A DNA stretch of 64,000 bases from Marinifilum flexuosum. GTDB taxonomy: Bacteria; Bacteroidota; Bacteroidia; Bacteroidales; Marinifilaceae. A program made the position numbers and the translations under genes. The notes beneath the pieces were generated by a model. The model did not search any database, was not told the origin of the DNA, and was given only the letters and a program-made list of their open reading frames with translations. Each line of letters starts with the position of its first letter. Within the stretch, counting starts at the first letter, position 1. The stretch is taken from NCBI RefSeq assembly GCF_003610555.1, contig NZ_RAPQ01000011.1, positions 248,001-312,000 of the forward strand, in the 5' to 3' direction. Shown here piece by piece: positions 44,056 to 54,200 of the stretch.

Positions 44056-44102
44056 TTGCCTTAACTTGATAATTCTTCTGTTTTTTTCTTCCTTAGATAA
44101 GT

Positions 44103-44729
44103 ATGAATAGGAAAGACATTTATAAAGGAATACCTTTTGATAAAATACCATGGAAACGTGAGACTCCTCCTGATATTTTAATCAATACCATGAGCTTAGC
44201 TCCATTATCTTCGCATTTACTCGATTTAGGATGTGGATTGGGACATTATGCAGCCTATTTTGCACAAAAAGGATACAAAATATCAGGAATTGATATTTCT
44301 CATACAGCTATCAAGTATGCTAAGCAATTGTTTGAAACCAAGAAGTTAAAGGGAGATTTCTATGGGCTTGATTTGTGTAAACCAACCAATATTGCATTGC
44401 CCCCAATAAAACTAGCCTACGAATTTGAAGTCCTACATCATATTTATCCCGAATATAGGGAAAGGTATGTGCAGAATGTTTGTAAGCTTTTGTCCGAAAA
44501 ATCATATTACCTTTCTATCAGTTTTAGCGAAAAGGATCAAAACTTTGGAGGAAAAGGCAAGTATAGAAAGACTCCAATTGGAACCGAACTCTATTTCTCA
44601 TCCGTAAAAGAAGTTCAGGATTTAATGAGTAAGTATTTTAGAATATTGGAGATTAAGGAAATAGAATTGGAAGGAAAGCCTATTCCACACCAGGCAGTAT
44701 TTTGCCTGATGCAGAAAGTTAAATTTTAA
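44103..44729 (+). CDS. Class I SAM-dependent methyltransferase, 208 aa
   Basis: Motif I HLLDLGCGLGHYAAYFAQ (~38-55), a motif-II acidic GIDISHTAIKYAKQL and a substrate loop DLCKPTNIALPPIKLAYEFE. The compact length and IDIS post-motif resemble thiopurine/tellurite-type small-molecule methyltransferases. Substrate unknown. Convergent with the thioesterase gene and overlapping it by 4 bp at the ends. Confidence 0.85.
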   Translation: MNRKDIYKGIPFDKIPWKRETPPDILINTMSLAPLSSHLLDLGCGLGHYAAYFAQKGYKISGIDISHTAIKYAKQLFETKKLKGDFYGLDLCKPTNIALPPIKLAYEFEVLHHIYPEYRERYVQNVCKLLSEKSYYLSISFSEKDQNFGGKGKYRKTPIGTELYFSSVKEVQDLMSKYFRILEIKEIELEGKPIPHQAVFCLMQKVKF

Positions 44730-45130
44730 ACAAGATATTCTCCAAACAGTTCATCGAAGACCTCTCCTTTACTCAATCTGCCATTTACAAGGCAAATGAC
44801 AAATACTTTTCCTTTGGCGCAAAGTTTATTATCTGAAGTTCGGTAAATATCCTCGTTGAATACCAATTTTAAACCTTCTCTTTCAATATTTAAACGCACT
44901 TCAAACTCATCACCACTGGTTAAAGAGGTTTTGTAGTCAATCTCTATGCGTGACACCATTGCATCAACTCCTTCTTCGTGCAATTTCTTAAAATTACTTC
45001 CAATCGATTCTAAAAACTCATGACGAGCATGCTCTAAATAGTTTTGGTAAACCGAGTTGTTTACTACTCCTTGAATATCGCACTCGTAATCGCGTACTTT
45101 AAGTGGTAATGTATAGATGTATTTGCTCAT
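44726..45130 (-). CDS. Acyl-CoA thioesterase, YbgC/4HBT family, 134 aa
   Basis: Hotdog-fold thioesterase: LKVRDYECDIQGVVNNSVYQ (~9-28) is the family active-site block (Asp and Val/Asn), followed by LEHARHEFLESIG. Hydrolyses short acyl-CoA or acyl-ACP; physiological substrate unknown. Confidence 0.92.
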   Translation of the reverse strand: MSKYIYTLPLKVRDYECDIQGVVNNSVYQNYLEHARHEFLESIGSNFKKLHEEGVDAMVSRIEIDYKTSLTSGDEFEVRLNIEREGLKLVFNEDIYRTSDNKLCAKGKVFVICLVNGRLSKGEVFDELFGEYLV

Positions 45131-45187
45131 TTGATATTTGTTTTGAAAGCATAAAACTATACAAATGATTTGAGGAATTTAAAGGTT

Positions 45188-46267
45188 TTATGAATTTTGA
45201 ATGTAATCGTTAATGGAATATACAATAAGCGGCCTCATTTTTCCTTTTAACCTGAGTTGAGCTGTCGGCTTATAATTGCTAAAACCATTTTGTTTCTTCA
45301 GCTCATTCATTACATTTTCAGAAACCAAAATACTACTATCAAACTCATTGCATCTTTTACACAAGCGAGAAGCTGTATTAAGTGGATTACCGTGATATGC
45401 CAACTCTTTCTTGATCTCTCCTACCTCTGCAACTGTAACCATTCCCAATTCCGATCCAGCTTTAAACTTAGGTATCATCCCATATCTTTTGGTATAATAG
45501 GCACTCTTTGTTTTCATCATGGTTTGATATCGAAAAAAAACATTCAAACAATCTTTGTATTTGATATCTGCATTTTGTTTCCAGGTTAGTACAACTTCAT
45601 CGCCTACATACTGATAGATTTGCGCTTCTGTATTGGATATTATCTTAGTTAAGTCATAAAAACAATCCTGAATCATCTCACTGTACTTAATATGGCCTAA
45701 CTTCTCGGCATAAGTGGTTGACGAATTAAGATCCATGATTAAAAATAACCTTGATTCTTCGCGCGGACGATGATACTTGCCCAACAGAAAATTCACCAAT
45801 ACTCCTTGTCCAAATTTCTCAGCAACACCAAGCACAAACAAAGCAAGAAATACACATCCAGCCCAAAATAATATTCCTGTGAACATTCTCCATGAAATAA
45901 CATAGTCGGTATAATGTATCCATACCTGGCGATCGAGCTTAAATCCTTCCTGTTTAAAGGCAGAAACAAGCATTATAACAAGAGAATTAAATATGATGAT
46001 ATTGAACAAGTAGAATGAGGATTTTACCAAAAGAGCATAAAGAAAACTCTTTTTACGAAACATTCTTGACAAGTATCTAATTTCGAGAAAGGCTATTAGC
46101 CCTGCACTTAAAAAAGTAATTAATAAACCTATACTTAACACGATAGGCAAATCGAAAGGGACTCCTTCAAATCGTAATACCGACCACTCGTAAATAATAA
46201 TAAATACTGCTGCCAATATCCAAAATGATATCAGAAACAATACTTTATTTCTATCGGTACGGTTCAT
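45188..46267 (-). CDS. Membrane-bound class III adenylate/guanylate cyclase, 359 aa
   Basis: About four N-terminal transmembrane helices (~10-30, 40-62, 78-102, 128-150), then a class III cyclase domain at ~165-350 with metal-binding Asp in FLIMDLNSSTTYAEKLGH, the second Asp region IYQYVGDEVVLTW and the transition-state Asn/Arg region YHGNPLNTASRLCKRC. The C-terminal LRLKGKMRPLIVYSI is typical of bacterial cyclases related to the mammalian type. cAMP or cGMP output cannot be distinguished here; the signal sensed by the membrane part is unknown. Confidence 0.9.
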   Translation of the reverse strand: MNRTDRNKVLFLISFWILAAVFIIIYEWSVLRFEGVPFDLPIVLSIGLLITFLSAGLIAFLEIRYLSRMFRKKSFLYALLVKSSFYLFNIIIFNSLVIMLVSAFKQEGFKLDRQVWIHYTDYVISWRMFTGILFWAGCVFLALFVLGVAEKFGQGVLVNFLLGKYHRPREESRLFLIMDLNSSTTYAEKLGHIKYSEMIQDCFYDLTKIISNTEAQIYQYVGDEVVLTWKQNADIKYKDCLNVFFRYQTMMKTKSAYYTKRYGMIPKFKAGSELGMVTVAEVGEIKKELAYHGNPLNTASRLCKRCNEFDSSILVSENVMNELKKQNGFSNYKPTAQLRLKGKMRPLIVYSINDYIQNS

Positions 46268-46593
46268 TAAATCAGGCTCAAAGTGAAAGTATTAACCCGA
46301 GTTCAATTCAAGCTGTGGCTATATTTTTAATTGAACTTAGGGTATTAGTAAAGTTACGGTTTATTGAGAATATCATTACAATAAGATTTGTTGACTCATA
46401 ATAGATTGTGTACTGATATAAAAAGAACCGGAAGATCGATTTGCATCGAAAATCCGGTTCTACACTACTACTTAAACTTACGCCTAATTTTAACTTAGGC
46501 AGACCAATTGGTGTGACTCATGCACCAAATTAGTAAAGTGTGGGACTGCGATTAAGGGGATTTCAACAGTCCCGTGGCGAATAGCATATCTAA
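46268..46593. other. Intergenic region with two hairpins
   Basis: 326 bp between cyclase and the C25 peptidase gene. It holds AGAACCGGA...TCCGGTTCT at about 46422-46462 and GGGACTG...CAGTCCC at about 46540-46573; both lie downstream of the peptidase stop. Confidence 0.5.
46540..46573 (-). terminator. Candidate terminator of the C25 peptidase gene
   Basis: GGGACTG / CAGTCCC inverted repeat just beyond the stop, with only a weak T-run on the minus strand. Confidence 0.5.
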
Positions 46594-49542
46594 TTATTTC
46601 ACCACTAACTTCTTAGTCCAGCTTTCTTCTCCAGAGCTTATTTGTACAATGTATATTCCACTGCTTAAATTGCTGATATCAAACTTATCTGAGCCATCTG
46701 AAATAAATGTATTAACAACTGTACCTGCAAGGTTGATAATCTTTACACTTAGTTCTCCTGAAATTCCATTTTGTTCCAACTTAAAATAATCAGTTGCAGG
46801 ATTAGGATACAGCTTAATGCTTGTATTCTCACCTAATGCTCTGTCTCTAGAGCTGCTTCCACTTCCTACCTGAATGCCATAATCCTCTATTTCACCATAG
46901 GTAGTATTTCCACAAGCCTGAGGTGTTACATTGTAAGTAACGCGCACTCTCATTCGTGTAGCACCTATGCTGGCTGTTGCAGGAACCTGAATACTACCAG
47001 TAGCTGTTCCAACACTGCTTCCGTAATTGTAGTTTAATACATATTCTTCGTCCGCTCCGCTAAACTCTCCATCGCGATTCCAATCGAACCATGCACTTAC
47101 CTGGTTTCTTGAATCAGGACGACCTATGCTTACTGTAATATCATAGCTCTGTCCCTGTTCAACATTTGCTACCTGAGAAGTATTGTCAGAATACCCATTG
47201 CAAGTTGTATTGTTATTGATCGTTTCAAATGAAACGTTCGAAATGTACTCGTAAGAACTACAGCCATTTGTTGTTGCTTCACAGTAAGTTTGAGAAACTG
47301 GTGCGCTTACCGTAATCATATTGGTAATGGTTTTGGTATCGGTGCTACCGCTATTGGCTGCCGTTAAAGACACCGAGTAAGTTCCTTCAGTATTATAGGT
47401 TACTGTAGGGTTTTGAGAGGTACTTACCGTTGGAGTACCACCTGTAAAAGACCAATTCCATGAAGTAGGATTATTGGATGATAAATCCGTAAAGTTGATG
47501 CTTTCTCCAGTGGAAATACTTGTTTTATTTGCAGTAAAATTGGCTACCACTTCTTCTGCGCCACTTCCTGTGATGTTGATATCGGCAACATACGGAATCT
47601 TGTTGTAAGCTGTAACTGTTAGCTTAATCACTCCACTCGATGGCAATGGACTAATGCTCACATTTGCTGATCCATTGTTAATTTTAGCAGTACCAATAAT
47701 CTCACCATTAAGCGTCATCGAAACCCATGCATCGTTGGTATTACTGTTTACACTAAAGCTGTTAGAACCCGGCGTAGCCGTTGCAGTATGATTCACCTGC
47801 ATAGCTGTAGGTGTCTTGGTTCTTACTTGTAAAGAAGGATCTCCAAATACAGTCCAGGTATCAATCATCTTCTCTCCGCCCGATCCGTAAACATCTACCA
47901 TTTTAAACATCCCGTTAAGTGCCATTCCAGTAAAAGTTCTTCTAATGTTATTGGCATAGCTCTCAATTAGAATGTCGTTCATCTCATTCTGTGCAATCAT
48001 AGGTGGTACCCACGATTGATTAATGGTAGAAGCACAAATGGCCATTGCACCTGTAGGTTTGCCATTGTGAGTAGCGCGCAACCAAGTTTCAGCAAAACAA
48101 GTCATGTTCTTAAAGTTCCCGTTCACACAAGCCACATCGAAAATAAAAGGCAGTTTGTTATCATTGGTAAGGTTGTTCACATTGGTATTGGTATACACCA
48201 TACTTGCGAAGCCGGTATTGGATCCGTGCCCAACATAATTTATGATTCCTTTACCGGCATTCAGCAAGTTGGTTAATTGTGCAGCCGATCCACCATCCTG
48301 GTAACAGTGAGAAATGGTATATCCATAACCTTCCAGTTTGGTTTGAATGGCGTTCATATGCTCTTCGTCAGATGGGTTATACCCTTCGTCGGATGCAATT
48401 CCTACACCCGATGCAAGCCATGTATCGGTAGAATTAACATCACGTTCGTAATGTATGGTTCTTTCTACTTGAGTGGTAACCTGTGCAGCGGTTTGTGCCG
48501 AAAAACGACCCACAAAAATGTCGATGTAATGATCGTTCCCTACAATAAAACCATAGTTATTATCTGAGTCACCTGCACTTGTAGATGATGTAGGAACCTG
48601 TGGTGCATCACCAACCAATAACAAATAAGTTAAACCATTGGTGTTGTAATAATTGCTTACATAGGTTTTAATAGCCGATGCACTACCAATGGTGCTGTAT
48701 GCAACCATCTCAACAGGAATCCCTTTCTGCTTTTTCCAGGCAACGAAATCAGCCATTTCGTCCATATAGTCGTCGTAACAAATAATCAGCATGTTACCTG
48801 GTTCATCGTTCAAGGCCGTGTATTTGGTATTCGATGGCGCATAGTTCAAGAAATGAGATTCATATACCTTATCGAATCCTTTATCAGGTGCTGCAGATTT
48901 GGCTCCGGATAAAGTGTTCTTGGTAGATGCTTTTCCGGTTGCACTCACCTTCAGCTCCATATGTGTATAGATTCTTAAGATATTCTGAATCGGATTGTAT
49001 GCAATTGGGTTCACTACCAATGCCTGACCACGAACGCTTCTTAAGATGTAAGGATCGTTAAGTGAAGCCAAATTAGTTGGGTAGTAATCATCGTGCTGAT
49101 ATGCCTCTCCATAGGCATAAGGAATAGACTTTGGATCGATATCGCGAGTAAGATCACCTTTTGAAGGAACCACATTGAAATTCTTGATCTCGATAAATTC
49201 TGAGGACAAAACTTCCACTTGCATATCCGCACTCGATGGAATCATAATGGACTGAGCAAAACGTGGTAAAGCCGGGTTTCCCTTCTCAAGAATGTCTCCC
49301 ATATTGTTGGCTTCCACCTTGTAAGCATTCTCTGAAGCTATGTAGAGCAAATCATAGGAGTTTAGCTTAAAGTCGATTAGGTAATCACTACCAACGGCCG
49401 ATTTTAAAACCAGCTCATTCTTGTCGTAACGAGTGTTTGGATCAATCTTAATGTGTTCTCGCTTCTGAGCCGAAGCACTTACTGAAATGAGCATGCCTAT
49501 GGCAATAACCCATACTCTAAAAAAGTAAATATTCTTTTTCAT
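46594..49542 (-). CDS. Gingipain-type (C25) cysteine peptidase with PKD, GEVED and T9SS sorting domains, 982 aa
   Basis: Signal peptide ending SASAQ (~27). A C25 N-terminal region (~28-215) and catalytic domain (~240-590) follow: a His in YVGHGSNTGF (~435) and the Cys in FDVACVNGNFKN (~470), both spaced as in gingipains, with LLLVGDAPQVP before them. Then a PKD domain (~665-750), a GEVED-like domain (~755-890) and a C-terminal type A sorting domain (~908-982; IKLYPNPATDYF and NLSSGIYIVQI). So it is exported by the type IX system and anchored to the surface or released. Substrate specificity (Arg or Lys) not visible. Confidence 0.95.
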   Translation of the reverse strand: MKKNIYFFRVWVIAIGMLISVSASAQKREHIKIDPNTRYDKNELVLKSAVGSDYLIDFKLNSYDLLYIASENAYKVEANNMGDILEKGNPALPRFAQSIMIPSSADMQVEVLSSEFIEIKNFNVVPSKGDLTRDIDPKSIPYAYGEAYQHDDYYPTNLASLNDPYILRSVRGQALVVNPIAYNPIQNILRIYTHMELKVSATGKASTKNTLSGAKSAAPDKGFDKVYESHFLNYAPSNTKYTALNDEPGNMLIICYDDYMDEMADFVAWKKQKGIPVEMVAYSTIGSASAIKTYVSNYYNTNGLTYLLLVGDAPQVPTSSTSAGDSDNNYGFIVGNDHYIDIFVGRFSAQTAAQVTTQVERTIHYERDVNSTDTWLASGVGIASDEGYNPSDEEHMNAIQTKLEGYGYTISHCYQDGGSAAQLTNLLNAGKGIINYVGHGSNTGFASMVYTNTNVNNLTNDNKLPFIFDVACVNGNFKNMTCFAETWLRATHNGKPTGAMAICASTINQSWVPPMIAQNEMNDILIESYANNIRRTFTGMALNGMFKMVDVYGSGGEKMIDTWTVFGDPSLQVRTKTPTAMQVNHTATATPGSNSFSVNSNTNDAWVSMTLNGEIIGTAKINNGSANVSISPLPSSGVIKLTVTAYNKIPYVADINITGSGAEEVVANFTANKTSISTGESINFTDLSSNNPTSWNWSFTGGTPTVSTSQNPTVTYNTEGTYSVSLTAANSGSTDTKTITNMITVSAPVSQTYCEATTNGCSSYEYISNVSFETINNNTTCNGYSDNTSQVANVEQGQSYDITVSIGRPDSRNQVSAWFDWNRDGEFSGADEEYVLNYNYGSSVGTATGSIQVPATASIGATRMRVRVTYNVTPQACGNTTYGEIEDYGIQVGSGSSSRDRALGENTSIKLYPNPATDYFKLEQNGISGELSVKIINLAGTVVNTFISDGSDKFDISNLSSGIYIVQISSGEESWTKKLVVK

Positions 49543-50102
49543 AAATTAAAATTTAGAATTAGTTAATATGTATTATCAATAAATAAATATTAAAATGGTA
49601 GTGAGTCAAGTTACCACCTATCTTTCGATAGATTTATTCATTTATTACACCCCTTAATTCCGAATAAAGCAAAAAGGTAACCCTCGAAATAAGAAAAATT
49701 ATAGTTTATTTTAAATATTTATTATTTGAAAGCTCTACACCTCCTACGAACACTACATGTGTAGCATAATAAAATAAAGTAAAAAAAAATTAAAACCTCT
49801 ATAAAGCACTAATAACAAGTGGTAATACATCTTACAATACAACTACACTTATCTGGTGAATATTCTTATTTAGAATAAAAATTACTTTAAAAACCACTTT
49901 AAAACACATCTATAAAATGAGAATCAATTCATTAGCCTGTTAAGTAAATATTTTTCTTTTTGTTGTTCACCGACGAAAAATGGCGGTGAAGTATAGCTTG
50001 GAATGAAAACAGAGAATAATATTTACATATTAATTGATTAATTTTTTATCATGCAATTAATAAATCTTAACTTTAACTTCATGTAAATGAAATAATATCA
50101 GT
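49543..50102. other. AT-rich intergenic region upstream of the C25 peptidase and the HU-like gene
   Basis: 560 bp of very AT-rich sequence between divergent genes. It should carry both promoters; no clean TAnnTTTG pair, hairpin or repeat stands out. Confidence 0.4.
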
Positions 50103-50801
50103 ATGATTCCCTATTACCTACAGAAAAACCCTTTTAATAAGGATGCAAAAAAGTACATTGGAAAAGCAGTTTTAATGGAAAAACTGGATGTCAATGAGAT
50201 TATTTCACTCTGTGCTGCAAGAGGAAATAAAATACCTGAGTATATGGTTGAAAGTGTTCTGAAGCGATTTGAAGAAGTAATTGAGGATGCTCTAAAGAAA
50301 GGAATTGCAATAAATACTCCCATCATTAACATTGCTCCTACTTTAACCGGCACTTTCAATGGGCAACATGATCAATTTGATAAGAACAGACATCAACTAC
50401 ATTTTCGTGTATCAGAAGGAACATTTTTAAAAAGACTTGCAGAAGAAAGTGAACTATTTAAAGTGGATCCACCAAATTCCTTTGTACAGATTCACTCCGT
50501 TAAAAGTTTAAGCTCTCCTACTGAAGACTATCAATTTGAAGCTGGGTCGATACTTGAATTAAAAGGGAAAAGCCTCAAATACGATAAACAAGATCAGCAG
50601 CAAGGCATATTCCTGGTGAATGAAGAAAGTCAAAAGGAGTACCGAATGGAATTAAGCATTAAAAGTACCAAGAGTTATCAAATGTTCCAGATTCCTTTGG
50701 ATATTGAAAAAGGTAGTTACATGCTTGAAATACGATGCCTGCCTCCTCGTTACACAAGCATTAGGCATGGTCGCTTCTACAAAGCCATTAGTATTTTATA
50801 A
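50103..50801 (+). CDS. HU-like DNA-binding domain protein with DUF4469 C-terminus, 232 aa
   Basis: Residues ~20-125 are an HU/IHF-like fold (VNEIISLCAARGNKIPEYMV, then ESVLKRFEEVIEDALKKGIA) extended by a beta region, and ~130-232 form an Ig-like DUF4469 domain (FEAGSILELKGKSLKY ... MLEIRCLPPRYTSIRHGRF). This combination is common in Bacteroidota, where it is a predicted nucleoid-associated or viscoelastic DNA-binding protein; function not established. Monocistronic, directly upstream of a 23-bp repeat array. Confidence 0.9.
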   Translation: MIPYYLQKNPFNKDAKKYIGKAVLMEKLDVNEIISLCAARGNKIPEYMVESVLKRFEEVIEDALKKGIAINTPIINIAPTLTGTFNGQHDQFDKNRHQLHFRVSEGTFLKRLAEESELFKVDPPNSFVQIHSVKSLSSPTEDYQFEAGSILELKGKSLKYDKQDQQQGIFLVNEESQKEYRMELSIKSTKSYQMFQIPLDIEKGSYMLEIRCLPPRYTSIRHGRFYKAISIL

Positions 50802-50825
50802 ACTTCGTCTACTACTTGTTATCGT

Positions 50826-50985
50826 ATTAAGTACTTGAAATGGACCGTATCAAGCCTATGATACGGTGTGAATCAAGACTATGAAACGAAAAGGATCAAG
50901 CTTATGATACTGTGCGAATCAAGGCTATGAAACGTAACGTTGCAAGGCTTGATACGATTGGCATGAAGTATCTGATACGGTAGGT
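50826..50985. repeat. 23-bp tandem repeat, about seven copies
   Basis: Copies start at 50826, 50849, 50872, 50895, 50918, 50941 and 50963, so the period is 23 bp (last step 22). The better units read G-T-A-T-C-A-A-G-C-C-T-A-T-G-A-T-A-C-G-G; several contain an internal inverted repeat GTATCA...TGATAC. Degenerate at several positions. Non-coding. Iteron-like in layout, but no replication genes are near, so its role is unknown. Confidence 0.85.
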
Positions 50986-51100
50986 TTCCTTATAATTAGA
51001 TAGCATAAAGTTGCTGGGGAATATAGCTTTCGTTAGTCTACTACGAGACACTACTCTCCGGATAGATTGCTTTAATTATTGCTATACCTGTCAGGTTAGA

Positions 51101-51140
51101 AAAACAAAAACCTGTCAGGAATAATACCTGACAGGTTTCG
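51101..51140 (-). terminator. Terminator of the arginine/carAB transcript
   Basis: AACCTGTCAGG / CCTGACAGGTT stem followed on the minus strand by TTTTTGTTTTT. A partial copy of the arm (CTGTCAGGTT) lies 20 bp further on. Confidence 0.8.
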
Positions 51141-51153
51141 CATTTTATATACT

Positions 51154-51193
51154 TTCTGAGGGTATCACTCAAAGTGATGCTCTCAGTTTTTTT
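51154..51193. terminator. Hairpin with T-run between carB and the HU-like gene
   Basis: CTGAGGGTATCACT / AGTGATGCTCTCAG followed by seven T on the plus strand; it would stop plus-strand read-through towards carB. Confidence 0.7.
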
Positions 51194-51208
51194 ATTGCAA
51201 GTAGCCAT

Positions 51209-51237
51209 TGATACCCTCACTTGGAGTGAGAGCATCA
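51209..51237. repeat. Second hairpin with the same core as the one at 51154
   Basis: TGATACCCTCACTT / GGAGTGAGAGCATCA, sharing GATACCCTCA-type sequence with the preceding hairpin in opposite order; a small repeated stem-loop. Confidence 0.5.
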
Positions 51238-51248
51238 AAGAATCTTTT

Positions 51249-54200
51249 CTACCAATCCTGCTTTTGCTCTACGTAATCGCTAAAGCTTTCGATTTTAAGA
51301 TCGGCTTCGGACTTTTTGCAGATAGAATAGATGAAGGCAGATGCCAAACGTGCATTGGTTACCAATGGAACGTTTAAGTCGATGGCAGTACGTCTGATTT
51401 GGTAATCGTTGTTCAGCTCATCCTTGCTTAAGTTCTTTGGAATATTTACAACCAAATCAACCTTACGATCGCGAATCAAACTTACTGCTGTTTGCTCCTC
51501 GTTTTCATCTGGCCATGCTACGGCTTCAACCGTTACACCATTTTCCTGAAGGAACTTTGCAGTACCTCTTGTTCCGTATAACTTATAGCCACGCTCTTCC
51601 AGCATCTTCGAGCTCTTCAATAGCTCTATCTTCGAGCGAATAGGACCACTACTAATCAACACCGCCTTCTTCGGTACGCGATAACCAACTGATATCATTG
51701 ATTTTAATATTGCATCGTAGTAGTCGGCGCCCAAACAGCCAACTTCACCGGTTGAAGACATGTCTACACCCAATACAGGGTCGGCTTTTGACAGTCTTGA
51801 GAAGGAGAATTGTGATGCTTTTACACCAATATGTTCCAGCTCAAACATTGATGGAAGATTGTTTGGAATCGGTACATCCAACATGGCCTGAGTTGCCGTT
51901 TCTACGAAATTATAGTCCATTACTTTCGATACAAATGGGAAACTACGGCTGGCACGAAGGTTACACTCGATTACCTTAATGTCGTTGTCTTTTGCCAACA
52001 ACTGCATGTTGAATGGTCCAGTAATGTTCAATGATTTTGCAATCTTACGCGCAATCTTTCTGATTCTGCGTATGGTTTCGAAGTACAATTTCTGTGGTGG
52101 GAACACCAGGGTTGCATCTCCAGAGTGAACCCCTGCAAACTCAACGTGTTCAGAAATGGCATCAATCACAATTTCACCATTCTTGGCAACTCCGTCGAAC
52201 TCAATCTCTTTGGCTTCCTGAATAAACTCACTCACAACTACCGGATACTGCTTAGAAACCTGTGCAGCCAAATCAAGGAAGTGTTCCAACTCCTCGCGGT
52301 TCGATACCACGTTCATGGCAGCTCCTGAAAGCACGTAACTCGGACGAATTAATACAGGGAATCCCACTTCATCAATAAACTCGTGAATGGCTCCAATACT
52401 GGTCAACTCGCTCCATCGTGGCTGATCAACTCCCAATTCATCCAACATGGCCGAGAAAGTCTGACGATTCTCTGCTCTGTCAATCGATTCAGGAGAAGTA
52501 CCCAATACATTCACATCAGCATTATGAAGACGCATTGCCAGGTTCTGTGGAATCTGTCCACCAACCGATACAATCACTCCTCTTGGCGATTCCAAATCGA
52601 TGATATCCAACACTCTTTCGAAGGAAAGTTCGTCAAAGTACAATCTGTCGCAAACATCGTAATCGGTACTTACCGTTTCCGGATTGTAATTGATCATTAC
52701 CGAACGTAAACCTTCTTTGTTTACTGCATTCAGGGCATTTACACTACACCAGTCGAACTCTACCGATGAACCAATACGATATGCTCCCGATCCCAACACA
52801 ATAACTGATTTGTTATCGGATACATAGTCGATGTCATTTTCATCGCCACTATAAGTCAAATAAATGTAGTTGGTTTGTGCAGGATACTCCGCTGCAAGGG
52901 TATCAATTTGCTTCACAACCGGAACAATTCCCTTCTCTTTACGATGCTTTCTTACTGCCAACAATTCGGCTTCCATATTGGTATTTTCCGGCTTCAGAAC
53001 GAATCTTGCCAACTGGAAATCCGAGAATCCATATACTTTAGCTGCTTTAAGCAATTCATCAGGTAAAGTCTGTAAGTTACTATGCTTTTGCAGATCCCAC
53101 TTAATCTTAGTGATGTGCTCTAACTTGCTTAGGAACCATTTGTCGATCTTGGTTAGGTCGTGTACCTGATCGATGCTGTAGCCCTGTTCGAATGCCTGTG
53201 CAATGGAGAAAATACGCATATCGGTTGGATGCGTAAGCTCCTTCTCTACATCTTCGAACTTGGAGTGTACATTCCCAACAAATCCGTGCATTCCCTGTCC
53301 AATCATACGCAAACCTTTCTGTATGGCTTCCTCGAAGTTACGACCAATGGCCATTACCTCACCAACCGACTTCATACTCGATCCGATCTCTTTGGTCACA
53401 CCTTCGAATTTGTTCAAATCCCAACGAGGAATCTTACAAACTACATAGTCAAGCGCTGGCTCGAAACATGCAGTTGTGGTTTGTGTTACCGCATTCTTTA
53501 GCTCATGTAGTGCATAGCCTAAACCAAGCTTGGCAGCTACAAATGCCAATGGATAACCCGTTGCTTTCGATGCCAGTGCCGATGATCTCGACAGACGTGC
53601 ATTCACCTCGATCACACGGTAATCTTCTGATTCAGGATCCAGTGCATACTGTACGTTACACTCTCCCACAACGCCCATGTGACGGATAATCTTAATGGCC
53701 AAAGCTCTTAACTTGTGATACTCCGAGTTGGTAAGTGTTTGAGATGGTGCAATTACAATACTTTCCCCGGTATGGATTCCCAGTGGATCGAAGTTTTCCA
53801 TATTACAAACCGTAATACAGTTGTCGTAAGCATCACGTACCACCTCATATTCTACCTCTTTCCAGCCTTTCAGCGACTCTTCAACCAAAATCTGGCTAGA
53901 GTAGGATAAAGCGTTCTCAGCAAGCTTTTTCAGCTCATCCATATTGGAACAGAAACCTGAACCTTGTCCTCCCAAGGTAAAGGCTGCACGCACAATAATC
54001 GGGAAACCTAATTTCTCTGCTGCATCCAATGCCCCTTGCACCGATTCTACAGCATAAGATTGAGGCGTTTTTACATCGATTTTGCGCAATTCGTTGGCAA
54101 AAATCTCTCTGTCCTCGGTTTTGATAATGGCTTCGATTGGTGTACCCAATACCTTTAGGTTGTACTTTTCAAGAATTCCTGATTCGAAAAGTTCTACCCC

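Noticed and set aside
46422-46462. AGAACCGGA...TCCGGTTCT hairpin as a small RNA
   Set aside because: More simply explained as a terminator or 3' end structure between two minus-strand genes; no promoter for a separate RNA.
50826-50985. CRISPR array
   Set aside because: Repeats are directly adjacent without unique spacers, and no cas genes are near.
52383-52709. Several open frames antisense to carB
   Set aside because: Shadows of a highly conserved 1083-residue gene; none has a family match or a start context.
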